Program-made: the position numbers and the translations under genes
Part shown: in pieces, positions 42,926-52,951 of the stretch
Position numbering within the stretch: the stretch's first letter is position 1
Layout: every line of letters starts with the position of its first letter
The notes under the pieces: generated by a model
Told to the model about the DNA's origin: nothing
The model's input: only the letters and a program-made list of their open reading frames with translations
The model's database searches: none
From: Alphaproteobacteria bacterium
GTDB taxonomy: Bacteria; Pseudomonadota; Alphaproteobacteria; DSM-16000; Inquilinaceae
Reading direction: 5' to 3'
Assembly (NCBI GenBank): GCA_028284045.1
Contig: JANQSN010000033.1
Span: 1-64,000, forward strand
DNA length: 64,000 bases

Positions 42926-44860
42926 ATGAAGGAGGGTGCGGTGCTGCAGCCGCGACGGGACCGCCGTGACGCCGCCGCCAGCGAGCCTGGGGTCGATCTC
43001 GACGCGGCGCGCGCGCACCTGACCCGGGTCTTCGGGTTCGCCGATTTCCGGCCCGGCCAAGAGGCGGTGATCGCCGCGGTGCTGGCCGGCCGCGACGTGC
43101 TGACCGTGATGCCCACGGGCAGCGGCAAGTCGCTGTGCTTTCAGTTGCCCGCCTTGCTGCGTCCCGGCCCGACCGTCGTCGTCTCGCCGCTGATCGCGCT
43201 GATGCGCGACCAGGTCCGCCAGCTCGCCGCCTTCGGCGTCGCCGCGGCCACCCTCAACTCCGCCAATGACTGGCGGGAGAATGCCGAGATCGGCGACCGG
43301 CTGCGGGCGGGCGCCCTGGATCTCCTCTATGTCGCGCCGGAACGCCTGGTGCGGCCGGAGACCATCGACCGGCTGCTGGATGCCGGCGTCTCGCTGCTGG
43401 CGATCGACGAGGCGCATTGCGTCAGCCAATGGGGGCACGATTTCCGCCCGGAATATCTCGGGCTGGGCGAGGTGCGCCGGGCGCTGGGTGGGGTGCAGAC
43501 CATCGCGCTGACCGCGACCGCCGACCCGCCGACCCGCACCGACATCCTGGCCCGGCTGTTCGAGGAAGAGCCGGCGGTGTTCGTCTCCAGCTTCGACCGG
43601 CCGAACCTGTACCTGGCGATGCGCCCGAAGGCCTCGGCGACCCGCCAGCTCACGGACTTCCTGGCGGACCGTCGCGGCCAGTCGGGCATCGTCTATGCCG
43701 CCTCGCGCAAGCGCACCGAGCAATTGGCCGAGGCCTTCCGCACGGCCGGACACAAGGCGCTGGCCTATCATGCCGGGCTGGCGCCGGAGGTCCGGGCCGA
43801 CGCCCAGGACCGTTTCCTGGCCGAGGACGGCATGGTGATGGCGGCGACGGTGGCCTTCGGCATGGGCATCGACAAGCCGGATGTCCGCTTCGTCGCCCAT
43901 GCCGACCTGCCGGCCAGCATCGAGGCGTATTATCAGGAGATCGGCCGCGCCGGCCGCGACGGGCTGCCGGCCGACACGCTGACCCTCTACGGGCTGGACG
44001 ACATGCGCCTGCGCCGCCGGCAGATCGACGACGGCGACGCCCCCGCGGCGCGCAAGCGGGTCGAGCATCAGCGGCTGACCGCGCTCTTGGCGCTGGCCGA
44101 GGCGCCGCATTGCCGGCGCCAGACGCTGCTGGCCTATTTCGGGGAGCCGCCGCGCGAACCCTGCGGTCACTGCGATCTCTGCCGCGATGGCGTGGATGCC
44201 TATGACGGGACGATCGTGGCGCAGAAGGCGATGTCGGCGGCGCTGCGCACCGGGCAACGCTTCGCCACGGAGCATCTGGTGGCCATCCTCACCGGCCAGC
44301 GGACCGAGCGGGTGGTGTCCTACGGCCATCACGACCTGCCGACCTTCGGCGTCGGGGCCGACCGGACGCCCAGCGACTGGCGCGGCGTGTTCCGCCAGCT
44401 CTACGCCGCAGGCCTGCTAGACATGGATTTGATGGGCTATGGCCGCTGGTCGGTGACCGAGGCGGGCCGGCGTGTCCTGCGTGGCCAGGACACGGTGGCG
44501 CTACGCGCGGAGCGGCCGGCCGCCCCGGCCTCGGCCAAGCGCCGCAAGGCCACCGCCAGCGAGGCACCCAACGCCCCCGACGCCCTGCGGGCGCCGGGCG
44601 ATGCGGCCCTGCTGACGCGGCTGAAGGCCGAGCGGCTCAGCCTCGCCAAGGCGGCGGGCGTGCCGGCCTATGTGGTGTTCCCCGACCGCACCCTGATCGA
44701 GATGGCGCTGGCCAAACCCCGCACGGAAGCCGACCTCGCCGCCCTGCACGGCGTCGGCGAAGCCAAGCTCGCCCGCTATGGCGCGGCTTTCCTGGCCGTG
44801 ATCGCGGAGATTGTCGCAGAGAACGACGCAACAGGAGGCGTCGGTCCGAAAGCGCCCTAA
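42926..44860 (+). CDS. recQ: ATP-dependent DNA helicase RecQ
   Basis: RecQ unwinds DNA 3'-5' in recombination and fork repair. The 644-residue product has the helicase core: FGFADFRPGQEAVI (motif 0), MPTGSGKSLCFQ (Walker A), DEAHCVSQWGHDFR (DEAH), AFGMGIDKPDVR and QEIGRAGRDG. The zinc-binding RQC region follows, with CGHCDLC, then a winged helix. A C-terminal HRDC domain spans about residues 560-635. An Ala/Lys-rich linker separates the last two. The extra 25 N-terminal residues are polar. Confidence 0.95.
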   Translation: MKEGAVLQPRRDRRDAAASEPGVDLDAARAHLTRVFGFADFRPGQEAVIAAVLAGRDVLTVMPTGSGKSLCFQLPALLRPGPTVVVSPLIALMRDQVRQLAAFGVAAATLNSANDWRENAEIGDRLRAGALDLLYVAPERLVRPETIDRLLDAGVSLLAIDEAHCVSQWGHDFRPEYLGLGEVRRALGGVQTIALTATADPPTRTDILARLFEEEPAVFVSSFDRPNLYLAMRPKASATRQLTDFLADRRGQSGIVYAASRKRTEQLAEAFRTAGHKALAYHAGLAPEVRADAQDRFLAEDGMVMAATVAFGMGIDKPDVRFVAHADLPASIEAYYQEIGRAGRDGLPADTLTLYGLDDMRLRRRQIDDGDAPAARKRVEHQRLTALLALAEAPHCRRQTLLAYFGEPPREPCGHCDLCRDGVDAYDGTIVAQKAMSAALRTGQRFATEHLVAILTGQRTERVVSYGHHDLPTFGVGADRTPSDWRGVFRQLYAAGLLDMDLMGYGRWSVTEAGRRVLRGQDTVALRAERPAAPASAKRRKATASEAPNAPDALRAPGDAALLTRLKAERLSLAKAAGVPAYVVFPDRTLIEMALAKPRTEADLAALHGVGEAKLARYGAAFLAVIAEIVAENDATGGVGPKAP

Positions 44861-44949
44861 CCTATTGTCTGTCAGCGATTTGCAACTCGCTGGTCGATTC
44901 CAACGAGTTCGGAAATTCTCTAGACTCCGCACAGGAGTGACGGGCACGC

Positions 44950-45702
44950 ATGGCAATGGCCGATGACATGACCAGCGACATCGCCTTGGAGATCGGCGCC
45001 GACCTCGACCCAGGCCGGTTCGTCGCGGTCGCACGCGCGTTCTTCGGCTTGGTCGAAGCGGTAACGGCGGTCGGCCATGCTGGCCGTCCTTTGGCTTGGC
45101 ACGTGCGGGTCCGCGAAGGCAGCAACATTCTCGCCCTCGATCCAGCGCCCTCGGTATCCCCGGCCGAAGCGACAGCCGCCATCGACCGCATCGACAGCGC
45201 CGTCAGGGCGCTCGTCTCTGGGGATCTCGCAGAAACGCTTCTGGATGAGGAGGCGCTGGACAACGCCCGCAAGCTGTCCGACTTGGCCACGGTTAAGGGC
45301 GGGGCCACCCCGATGCGCCTGTGGGTTCGCAGAAGCTCCTTCAACTTCGGTCCGGATATCGGCGAGGTCATCCGCGATGAGACCAAGCCAGCCTATCGGG
45401 ACTTTGGATCGATTGAGGGTACGCTGAACGCGATTCAGGATGGGGCTGGGGGCTTGGAGTTGCGGATTCGCGACCCTCTATGGCGTCGAGCAATCAAATG
45501 CTCCGTGCCGGAGGAAATGCTCGACGCTGCAATGCAGTACTTCCGGCAGCGTGTCGAGGTGTTCGGCGAGATTTACTACCGCAACGATGACACGCCACAC
45601 AGTATCCGAGTCCATCGTCTTGTGCACCTTCCCAACGATGATGACCTGCCGTCCATTGAGGATGTCCGAGGATTATTGAGTGATGGGGTGGCTTTGGAGT
45701 GA
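44950..45702 (+). CDS. Hypothetical 250-residue protein, first gene of a two-gene cassette with a PIN gene
   Basis: No family is recognised. The protein is soluble and mixed alpha/beta, with no signal or membrane segment. It begins DIALEIGADLDPGRFVAVAR and ends in an acidic NDDDLPSIEDVRG region. Codon use is less GC-biased than in recQ or maeB. AGGAG lies 13 nt upstream of the ATG, and a small inverted repeat (AACTCG/CGAGTT, 44884-44909) precedes it. Its stop overlaps the GTG start of the PIN gene (GTGA), so the two were a coupled unit. It might be the partner of the PIN protein; this is inference. Confidence 0.65.
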   Translation: MAMADDMTSDIALEIGADLDPGRFVAVARAFFGLVEAVTAVGHAGRPLAWHVRVREGSNILALDPAPSVSPAEATAAIDRIDSAVRALVSGDLAETLLDEEALDNARKLSDLATVKGGATPMRLWVRRSSFNFGPDIGEVIRDETKPAYRDFGSIEGTLNAIQDGAGGLELRIRDPLWRRAIKCSVPEEMLDAAMQYFRQRVEVFGEIYYRNDDTPHSIRVHRLVHLPNDDDLPSIEDVRGLLSDGVALE

Positions 45703-46145
45703 AGCTGTATTGGGACAGTTGCGCATTTCTTGCCTGGCTTCAGAACGAACCCGGCCGGGCGGACGCGTGTAACGATACGCTGCAAGACGCATAGCGGGGC
45801 TCGTTCATTATCTTGACCTCAGCGCTGACGCTGACCGAAACGCTGTGGATGCGTGGCGGCCCCAAGCTTGGAGAAGACAAAGCGCGCCTATTGAACGGCT
45901 TCTTCCGTCGGTCATTCCTGAGGGTGGTGAACGTGGACCGCGCGATCGCCGAAGATGCGCAGCGGCTGGTTTGGAACCATGATGTCAGGCCGAAGGATGC
46001 GCTCCACGTGGCCACGGCGGTCCGCTATTCCTGCGACCGCTTCGAGACCTTCGACGCCTCGCTCATCGCCAAGAGCGGGGAGGTCGACGGACTGCTGATC
46101 CAAGAGCCCAAGCGGGCGACCCAGCCCAGATTCTCGGGCATCTAG
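45699..46145 (+). pseudogene. PIN-domain protein gene interrupted by an amber stop
   Basis: Read through, the 148-codon frame from GTG 45699 gives a complete PIN-domain protein. It has VKLYWDSCAFLAWL (first acidic residue), ALTLTETLWM (glutamate), RPKDALHVATA and FETFDASL (further aspartates), the metal-binding acids of PIN ribonucleases. A TAG at 45792-45794 (codon 32) interrupts it; CAG to TAG is the simplest origin. Restart at TTG 45813 would lose the first aspartate. Many PIN proteins are toxins of toxin-antitoxin pairs. Lower GC and position suggest acquired DNA. Confidence 0.75.
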
Positions 46146-46149
46146 GTTC

Positions 46150-48420
46150 CTACACCCGCCGCTGCAACGCGTCGTGGGCGGCCAGGATCGCCGCCGTTAC
46201 CAGGTCGTTGACCGTCGCGCCCATCTGGACCACCTGGGCGGAGCGGGTCAGGCCCAGGAGCAGCGGGCCGATGACCCGGGCGCCGGCGGCCCGTTGCAGC
46301 AGCTTGGCGCCGATATTGGCGGCGTTCAGCCCCGGCATGATCAGCACATTCGCCGGGCCGGTCAGCCGGCAGAACGGGTAGCTGTTGCGCATCAGCGCGA
46401 AGTCGAGCGCGACCTCCGCCGACATCTCGCCGTCATACTCGAAGTCGACGGGCATGCCGTCCAACAGCGCCACCGCCTCGCGGGCATGCACCGTGCGCTC
46501 GTGCAGCGGTTGGCCGAAATTGCTGTAGGACAGGAAGGCGACCCGCGGCTCATGGCCCATCGCGCGCGCCCGCGCCGCGGCGGCCATGGCGATCTCCGCC
46601 AGCTCCGCCGCGCTCGGCGTCGGGTTGACCGTGGTGTCGGCCAGGAACAGCGATCCCGTCGGCACCACCAGGATCGACAGGCCGAACGGCACGGAGCCGT
46701 CGCGCACGTCGATCACCCGGCGGATGTCCTCATAGCAGACGGAGAAGCTGCGGTTCAGGCCGGTCACCATGGCGTCGCCCTCGCCCAGCGCCAGCAGGGT
46801 CGCGGCGAAGACGTTGCGGTTCTGGTTGACCATGCGCTCGCAGTCGCGCCGCATCACCCCGCGCCGCTGCAGCCGGTCGTAGAGATAGTCGGTGTACCGC
46901 CCGCGGTCCGCCACCAGCCGGGCGTTGACGATCTCCAGCGCCGCGGCCGGCCCGGCCATACCGATCGCCTCTGCCGCCGCGCGGATCTCGCCCTCGTCGC
47001 CGACCAGCACCGGGCGGCCATAGCCGGCATTGGCGAAGGCGACGGCGGCGCGGATCACCCGCTCGCGCTCGCCCTCCGCGAACACCACCCGCTGCGGGCG
47101 CGCCACCACCTGCTCCACGATGCCGCGCATCGCATGCGCCGTCGGGTCGAGGCGGGAGCGCAGGCGCTCGCGATAGGCGTCCGCCGCCTCCAGCGGGCGG
47201 CGGGCGACGCCGGTTGCCTCCGCCGCCGCGGCGACGGCCGGCGGGATCGCCACGATCAGCCGCGGGTCGAAGGGCACGGGGATGATGTAGTCCGGCCCGA
47301 AGCGCAGCCGCCGGCCGGCATAGGCCGCGTCCACCTCATCCGGGACGTCCTCGCGCGCCAGCGCCGCCAGGGCATGGGTCGCGGCGACCTTCATCGCCGT
47401 GTTGATGGTCCGCGCCCGGACATCCAGCGCCCCGCGGAAGATGTAGGGAAAGCCCAGGACGTTGTTGACCTGGTTGGGATAGTCCGACCGGCCGGTGGCG
47501 ATGATCGCATCGGCGCGCACGGCCTTCACCGCTTCGGGTATGATCTCCGGGTCGGGATTGGCCAGCGCGAAGACCACCGGCCGATCGGCCATCGACGCCA
47601 CCATCTCCGGCGTCACCGCGCCCTTGACCGACAGGCCGACGAAGACGTCGGCGCCGACCAGCGCCTCGGCCAGGCTGCGCCGGTCGGTGTCGACCGCGTT
47701 CGCCGACTTCCACTGGTTCATGCCGTCCGGGCGGCCGCGATAGATTACGCCCTTGGTGTCGCACATCAGGATGTTGGCCGGTGCGACGCCGATCTCGCGG
47801 AACAGCTCCGCACAGGCGACCGCCGAGGCGCCGGCCCCGTTGATCACCAGTTTCAGGTCGCCTAAATCCCGGCCGGTCAAGTGGGCGGCGTTGATCAGCG
47901 CCGCCCCGGCGATGATCGCCGTGCCGTGCTGGTCGTCGTGGAAGACCGGGATGTCCATCGCCTCGCGCAGCCGCTCCTCGATGACGAAGCAGTCGGGCGC
48001 CTTGATGTCCTCCAGATTGATGCCGCCGAAGCTGGGGCCGAGATGGCGCACTGCGTCGACGAAGGCGTCGACGTCGCGGGTGTCGACCTCCAGGTCGATG
48101 CCGTCGACATCGGCGAAGCGCTTGAACAGCACCGCCTTGCCTTCCATAACCGGCTTCGACGCCAGCGCGCCGAGATCGCCGAGGCCGAGCACCGCCGTGC
48201 CGTTGGAGATGATCGCCACCAGATTGCCGCGCGCGGTGTAGTCGAAGGCGGTGGCCGGGTCCCGCGCGATCGCCAGGCAGGGGGCGGCGACGCCCGGCGA
48301 ATAGGCGAGCGCCAGGTCGTGCTGGGTGGTCAGCGGCTTGGTCGCCACCACCTCCAGCTTGCCGGGCCGGCCGTCGGCGTGCAGGGCAAGCGCTTCCGCG
48401 TCGAGGGATCGGTTGGCCAT
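46150..48420 (-). CDS. maeB: NADP-dependent malic enzyme with C-terminal phosphotransacetylase-like domain
   Basis: The enzyme decarboxylates malate to pyruvate, giving NADPH. The 756 residues comprise the malic enzyme part (about 1-430: [41 protein letters not shown]). A phosphotransacetylase-like domain (about 440-756) follows, usually regulatory rather than catalytic in this family. This is the standard MaeB architecture of alphaproteobacteria. It is divergent from mutS across 108 bp. Confidence 0.95.
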   Translation of the reverse strand: MANRSLDAEALALHADGRPGKLEVVATKPLTTQHDLALAYSPGVAAPCLAIARDPATAFDYTARGNLVAIISNGTAVLGLGDLGALASKPVMEGKAVLFKRFADVDGIDLEVDTRDVDAFVDAVRHLGPSFGGINLEDIKAPDCFVIEERLREAMDIPVFHDDQHGTAIIAGAALINAAHLTGRDLGDLKLVINGAGASAVACAELFREIGVAPANILMCDTKGVIYRGRPDGMNQWKSANAVDTDRRSLAEALVGADVFVGLSVKGAVTPEMVASMADRPVVFALANPDPEIIPEAVKAVRADAIIATGRSDYPNQVNNVLGFPYIFRGALDVRARTINTAMKVAATHALAALAREDVPDEVDAAYAGRRLRFGPDYIIPVPFDPRLIVAIPPAVAAAAEATGVARRPLEAADAYRERLRSRLDPTAHAMRGIVEQVVARPQRVVFAEGERERVIRAAVAFANAGYGRPVLVGDEGEIRAAAEAIGMAGPAAALEIVNARLVADRGRYTDYLYDRLQRRGVMRRDCERMVNQNRNVFAATLLALGEGDAMVTGLNRSFSVCYEDIRRVIDVRDGSVPFGLSILVVPTGSLFLADTTVNPTPSAAELAEIAMAAAARARAMGHEPRVAFLSYSNFGQPLHERTVHAREAVALLDGMPVDFEYDGEMSAEVALDFALMRNSYPFCRLTGPANVLIMPGLNAANIGAKLLQRAAGARVIGPLLLGLTRSAQVVQMGATVNDLVTAAILAAHDALQRRV

Positions 48421-48528
48421 GACGGCATCCGCCTGTTCTTCTTGTTCCGGCGCGGACGCGCCGCCTCCGGGGAGGAGTGCGCCCGACCGCCGGCCGGTCC
48501 GTCAAGGCACCTTTGGGCGGCAGCACCG

Positions 48529-51273
48529 ATGAGGGGGGCTGAAACAAAGCCGCAGGGCGCCGCCGCCTCGCCGATGATGGCGCAGTATCACGAGGCCAAG
48601 GCGGCGCATCCGGACTGCCTGATCTTCTTCCGGATGGGCGATTTCTACGAGCTTTTCTTCGACGACGCCGTGGTCGCCGCGGGCCTGTTGGACCTGGCGC
48701 TGACCCGCCGGGCCGATGTGCCGATGGCCGGCGTGCCGGAACGGTCTCACGAAGGCTATCTCGCCCGGCTGACCCGCGCCGGCCACAAGGTGGCGATCTG
48801 CGAGCAGATGGAAACCCCGGCGGAGGCGAAGAAGCGCGGCGGCAAGGGCCTGCTGCGCCGCGACGTCATCCGGGTGATCACGCCGGGCACGGTGACGGAG
48901 GAAAGCCTGCTCGACGCCCGCCGGCGCAACTGGCTGGCGGCGTTGGCGGCCGTCGGCGGCGGGGCGGAGCTTGGCCTCGCCTACGCCGACATCACCACCG
49001 GTGCGCTGGTGACCGAGCCGGTGGACCAGGCCGGCCTGGCCGCCGTGCTCGCCCGCATCGCGCCCAGCGAGCTGCTGATCGGCGACCGGCTGGCCGAAAG
49101 CCTGGCCGAGGCTTTGGCCGATCACCGCGAGCGCCTGTCGGTTCTGCCCACCAGCCGCTTCGACAGCGACAATGCGCGCCGCCGGCTGGAGGCGCTCTAT
49201 GCCGTGCGCACGCTGGCCGGCTTCGGCGGCTTCGGCCGGGCGGAGATCGCCGCGGCCGGCGCGCTGGTCGACTATGTGGCGCTGACCCAGAAGGGCCGCA
49301 TGCCGGCCTTCGAGCGGCCGCGCCGCGTCGCCACCGGCGACATCCTGCAGATCGACGCCGCCACAAGGCGCAACCTGGAGCTGACCCGCAGCCTCGACGG
49401 CGGCCGGAAAGGCAGCCTGCTGGCGGCGATCGACCGCACCGTGACGGGGGCGGGGGGCCGGCTCTTGGCCGATCATCTGGCGGCACCGCTGACCGATCCG
49501 GCGGCGATCGACCGGCGGCTCGACGCCGTGTCGGCCTTCGTCGCCGATGGGGAGGCGCGGGCGGGCTTGCGCCGCCTCCTGGCCGCGGCACCCGATCTCG
49601 CCCGGGCGCTCGGCCGGCTCAGCCTCGGCCGCGGGCTGCCGCGCGACCTCGCCGCCGTGCGCGACGGGCTGACCGCGGCCGTCGATATCCGCCGGCTGTT
49701 GGACAGCCCGGGCCGGCCGGCGCTACCGCCGCTGGTGGCCGACCTCGCCGCGGCGCTGCCGGCGACCTCGCCGCTCGCCGAGGCGCTGGCGGCCGCGCTG
49801 GCGCCCGACCTGCCGGCGCTGCTGCGCGACGGCGGGGTGATCGCCCGCGGCCACCACGCGCCGCTGGACCACCAGCGCGCACTGCGCGACGAGAGCCGCC
49901 GGCTGATCGCCGGTCTGCAGGCCCGCTATGCCGAGGCGACCGGCGTCGCCGCCTTGAAGGTCCGCCACAACAACGTGCTCGGCTACTTCGTGGAGGTGAC
50001 GCCGGCGCAGGCCGACCGGCTGGCGACAGCACCCCACGACCGGACCTTCCTGCACCGCCAGACCCTAGCCAATCAGGTCCGCTTCACCACGACGGAGCTG
50101 GGGGAGCTGGAGCAGGCCATCGCCGCGGCCGGCGATCAGGCCCTCGCCCTGGAGATCGAGCTGATCGAGGCGCTGACCGCCCGCATCCTGACGGAGGCGC
50201 CGGCGATCGGCGCCGCGGCCGACGCGCTGGCTGCGCTGGACGTCGCCGCCGCGCAGGCCGAGCTGGCGGTGGCGGCGCGCTATTGCCGGCCGGCGGTCGA
50301 GGACGGCGTCGCCTTCCACATCGAGGCCGGCCGCCACCCTGTGGTGGAGCCAGTCCTGTCCACCACCGGCGAGCCCTTCGTCGCCAATGACTGCGACCTC
50401 ACGGCGCGCGCCGGCGATCCGGCAGGCGGCGCTGCAGCGCCATCGGACGCGGGCGGTGGGCGGCTCTGGCTGCTGACCGGGCCGAACATGGCCGGCAAGT
50501 CGACCTTTCTGCGCCAGAACGCGCTGATCGCCCTGATGGCCCAGGCCGGCGGCTATGTGCCGGCCGACCGCGCCCGCATCGGCGTGGTCGACCGGCTGTT
50601 CAGCCGGGTCGGTGCGGCCGACGACCTGGCCCGCGGGCGGTCGACCTTCATGGTGGAGATGGTCGAGACCGCCACCATCCTGAACCAGGCGACGCGCCGC
50701 TCGCTGGTCATCCTCGACGAGATCGGCCGCGGCACCGCCACCTTCGACGGGTTGTCGATCGCCTGGGCGACCATCGAGCATCTGCACGACCGAATCGGCT
50801 GCCGGGCGCTGTTCGCGACGCATTACCACGAGCTGACGCGGCTGGCCGACCAGTTCGCTGAGGTGGTCTGCCACACCATGCGGGTGCGCGAATGGCGCGG
50901 CGACATCGTCTTCCTGCACGAGGTCCAGCCGGGGGCGGCCGACCGCTCCTACGGCATCCATGTCGCCCGCCTGGCCGGGCTGCCGGCCGCGGTGACGGCG
51001 CGGGCGGAGGCGGTGTTGGCGGCGTTGGAAGACGGCAGCGGTGGCGGATCGGTGGCCGCGCTTTCGGATCTGCCGCTGTTCAGTATGCCGGCCCCGCCGC
51101 CGGCGCCGATCGCTGCGTCACCAGTCCCCAGCGCAGTGGAGGACCGCCTGGCGGCCGTCGTCCCGGACACGCTCAGCCCGCGGGCAGCGCTGGACCTGAT
51201 CTATGCGCTGAAGGCCCTCCTGGCGGAGGACGGCCCCGACCCCGACCGCCCGGGTGGGTCCGATCGTGTCTAG
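48529..51273 (+). CDS. mutS: DNA mismatch-repair protein MutS
   Basis: MutS recognises base mismatches and short loops. The 914 residues from ATG 48529 show the mismatch-binding Phe-x-Glu in [14 protein letters not shown] near the N-terminus. The clamp and lever domains follow, then the ABC-type ATPase: [13 protein letters not shown] (Walker A), STFMVEM (signature) and [10 protein letters not shown] (Walker B), with ATHYHEL. The open frame extends upstream to 47881 in antisense to maeB; the chosen start matches the usual MutS N-terminus. Confidence 0.97.
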   Translation: MRGAETKPQGAAASPMMAQYHEAKAAHPDCLIFFRMGDFYELFFDDAVVAAGLLDLALTRRADVPMAGVPERSHEGYLARLTRAGHKVAICEQMETPAEAKKRGGKGLLRRDVIRVITPGTVTEESLLDARRRNWLAALAAVGGGAELGLAYADITTGALVTEPVDQAGLAAVLARIAPSELLIGDRLAESLAEALADHRERLSVLPTSRFDSDNARRRLEALYAVRTLAGFGGFGRAEIAAAGALVDYVALTQKGRMPAFERPRRVATGDILQIDAATRRNLELTRSLDGGRKGSLLAAIDRTVTGAGGRLLADHLAAPLTDPAAIDRRLDAVSAFVADGEARAGLRRLLAAAPDLARALGRLSLGRGLPRDLAAVRDGLTAAVDIRRLLDSPGRPALPPLVADLAAALPATSPLAEALAAALAPDLPALLRDGGVIARGHHAPLDHQRALRDESRRLIAGLQARYAEATGVAALKVRHNNVLGYFVEVTPAQADRLATAPHDRTFLHRQTLANQVRFTTTELGELEQAIAAAGDQALALEIELIEALTARILTEAPAIGAAADALAALDVAAAQAELAVAARYCRPAVEDGVAFHIEAGRHPVVEPVLSTTGEPFVANDCDLTARAGDPAGGAAAPSDAGGGRLWLLTGPNMAGKSTFLRQNALIALMAQAGGYVPADRARIGVVDRLFSRVGAADDLARGRSTFMVEMVETATILNQATRRSLVILDEIGRGTATFDGLSIAWATIEHLHDRIGCRALFATHYHELTRLADQFAEVVCHTMRVREWRGDIVFLHEVQPGAADRSYGIHVARLAGLPAAVTARAEAVLAALEDGSGGGSVAALSDLPLFSMPAPPPAPIAASPVPSAVEDRLAAVVPDTLSPRAALDLIYALKALLAEDGPDPDRPGGSDRV

Positions 51274-51306
51274 ACCAAGGAGGGAATTCGGGGAGAAACC
51301 GACCGG

Positions 51307-51921
51307 CTACTCGATCATGCGGCGGATCACGGTCGCCCGCCAGCCGCCGCGGCGCAGCACCTGCCGGGCGCGGCGGATCAGTTCCTCTTCCTCGCCCGGC
51401 CGGGTCGGGATGCCTGGTGGGGCGCGCTTCAGCTCCGTGCGCTCCAGCGGTGGCCGGGGCGACTGGCGCCGTTCCACCCGCTCTTCCTCCCGGGTTTCCG
51501 CCCCGTTGCCGGGCACCAAGTCCGGCGCGGTCACCGTCGCGACGAGATCGAACAGGACCAGCGTCAGGTCCTCCCCGTCGCGCAGCCGGCGCGCCAGCGT
51601 CTTGACCACGGTATGGGCATCCACCGGCACCTGAACGTTGAGCTGCTTGAGGCCCTTGGCTTCCTGGCGGGCGCGGTGGCGGGCGACCCGCACGGCGTTG
51701 CCGCTGGGTCGCTGCATGTCTATACCGGCCGGCGCCAACGCTGCCACGCGCCCGATCTGGGTCTCGTCCATCGCCGGGGTATCGTTCGCGCCGCGCGGGC
51801 TGCCCACGATGGCGGGGCGGTCCTCGACCGGGTCGCCATCGGCGCCGTTGGGGCTGTAGGCAGACGCCGGCAACGCCGGCAGATCATCGTCGGGCTGAGC
51901 GATGCTGGGGCTGGGATCCAT
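51307..51921 (-). CDS. Hypothetical protein with a possible ribbon-helix-helix segment
   Basis: The 204-residue product from ATG 51921 has a polar, probably disordered first 75 residues. A basic block follows: RVARHRARQEAKGLKQLNVQV, then VDAHTVVKTLARRLRDG. This resembles a ribbon-helix-helix DNA-binding fold (short beta strand, then two helices). A charged Glu/Arg region leads to a basic C-terminal helix. A GTG at 52068 would add 49 residues. No family is recognised. It is divergent from a helix-turn-helix gene and convergent with mutS. Confidence 0.6.
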   Translation of the reverse strand: MDPSPSIAQPDDDLPALPASAYSPNGADGDPVEDRPAIVGSPRGANDTPAMDETQIGRVAALAPAGIDMQRPSGNAVRVARHRARQEAKGLKQLNVQVPVDAHTVVKTLARRLRDGEDLTLVLFDLVATVTAPDLVPGNGAETREEERVERRQSPRPPLERTELKRAPPGIPTRPGEEEELIRRARQVLRRGGWRATVIRRMIE

Positions 51922-52368
51922 GAGTGGCGCTATACCGGACGTGGAGGAGAAGCGGGCGGGATCCGCCGCTTGAGGAGGAGAGGAAACCCGTACCGGGACT
52001 TGCCGAGGGGCCGGGCTCGCGGCACGATAGAGGATGCGTTCCACCGGGCGCCGACGATCCTCGGACACACGGTAAACGCATTGGATGTCTCAGTATAACC
52101 TCTCTGTTCGGTTGATACTAGACATGGTCCAACGAGGGCCTAACGAACGGCCTTACGGCGGGCTTCTCCAGTGCCGTCCCCATCGATCGCCCGTCCCGGG
52201 CGCCACGTCAAGATACCTTCGACATCGAATAACGACTCCGAACCCACGCGGCGCCCACCCGCGATCGGAAGCCGTCGCGGCCTGGCCCGGACGACACCGG
52301 GGCGTCGGGGTGCTGCCGCGATGGATGGACTCGTGTCATGGCCGAAGCTGTGATATGCGGAAAACACC
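51922..52368. other. Divergent gap between two putative DNA-binding protein genes
   Basis: The 447 bp hold no supportable gene. Part may code for an N-terminal extension of the leftward gene (to 52068). An A/T-richer patch around 52081-52130, with TATACT-like sequence on the minus strand (52093-52098), could be promoter DNA; no complete promoter is convincing. Confidence 0.4.
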
Positions 52369-52878
52369 ATGGATGCCCGCGACCGTCATCGCACCACCAC
52401 GACCATCACCACGGCCGCCCGCCTGCTTGGCGTGAGCGTCGAGACCCTGCGCAAGCGCCTCCAGCGCGGGACGATTGAGGGGTACAAGGCCGACGACGGC
52501 ACTTGGCGTGTCGTCCTGGACATGTCGGGGGAGGATCTGGCGCAGCGGGCGGAGGCTGCGGGCCCGCCCCCAGCGGCGGAGACACAGGACGAGATCCTCG
52601 CCGAACTGCACGCGCTGCGCGAGCAAGTAACTGTTTTGGCAGAAGCTTCCCGCGATCTTGCGATCCTGCTGGAGGACATGCACGGCCGGCTGATGTCCAT
52701 GGAAGAGGCGTCCAGCCCACGCGATGCCGAAGACCTGGAATGGCCGGACAATGGCGGCCGCTCGGCAGGGGGCCTCGAACCGGGCGAACAGGACGACGAA
52801 GCCGTCCTGACCCCGGCGCAGGCGCGTCGCCTGCTGATGGCGGTGCTGGAGGTGGTGGAACGGCAGGGTCGCGCCTAA
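52369..52878 (+). CDS. Helix-turn-helix protein with coiled-coil
   Basis: The 169-residue product has an N-terminal MerR/excisionase-like helix-turn-helix (TTAARLLGVSVETLRKRLQR, residues about 14-33), with a wing-like GTIEGYKADDGTWRV. A predicted coiled coil follows (about 70-112: ILAELHALREQVTVLAEAS), and a C-terminal helix. This small-regulator layout is common in mobile or accessory regions. It is 73 bp before glnD in the same direction, but is unlikely to be part of nitrogen control. Target DNA is unknown. Confidence 0.72.
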   Translation: MDARDRHRTTTTITTAARLLGVSVETLRKRLQRGTIEGYKADDGTWRVVLDMSGEDLAQRAEAAGPPPAAETQDEILAELHALREQVTVLAEASRDLAILLEDMHGRLMSMEEASSPRDAEDLEWPDNGGRSAGGLEPGEQDDEAVLTPAQARRLLMAVLEVVERQGRA

Positions 52879-52951
52879 GGACCCGACTGACCGGTTACCC
52901 GCCGCTGACCACCGCCGTGCTGAGGAGGGACGCGTCCTGGTTTTCCGCCTG

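Noticed and set aside
42728-44332. Leftward 534-codon frame opposite recQ
   Set aside because: Antisense shadow of recQ without domains or ribosome-binding site.
46174-47865. Rightward 563-codon frame opposite maeB
   Set aside because: Antisense shadow with His/Arg/Gln-rich low-complexity sequence.
47881-48528. Upstream part of the long frame ending in mutS
   Set aside because: It is antisense to maeB; MutS similarity begins only at the ATG at 48529.
52140-52370. Leftward 76-codon frame in the gap before the helix-turn-helix gene
   Set aside because: No ribosome-binding site, no similarity, and its start overlaps the divergent gene's start.
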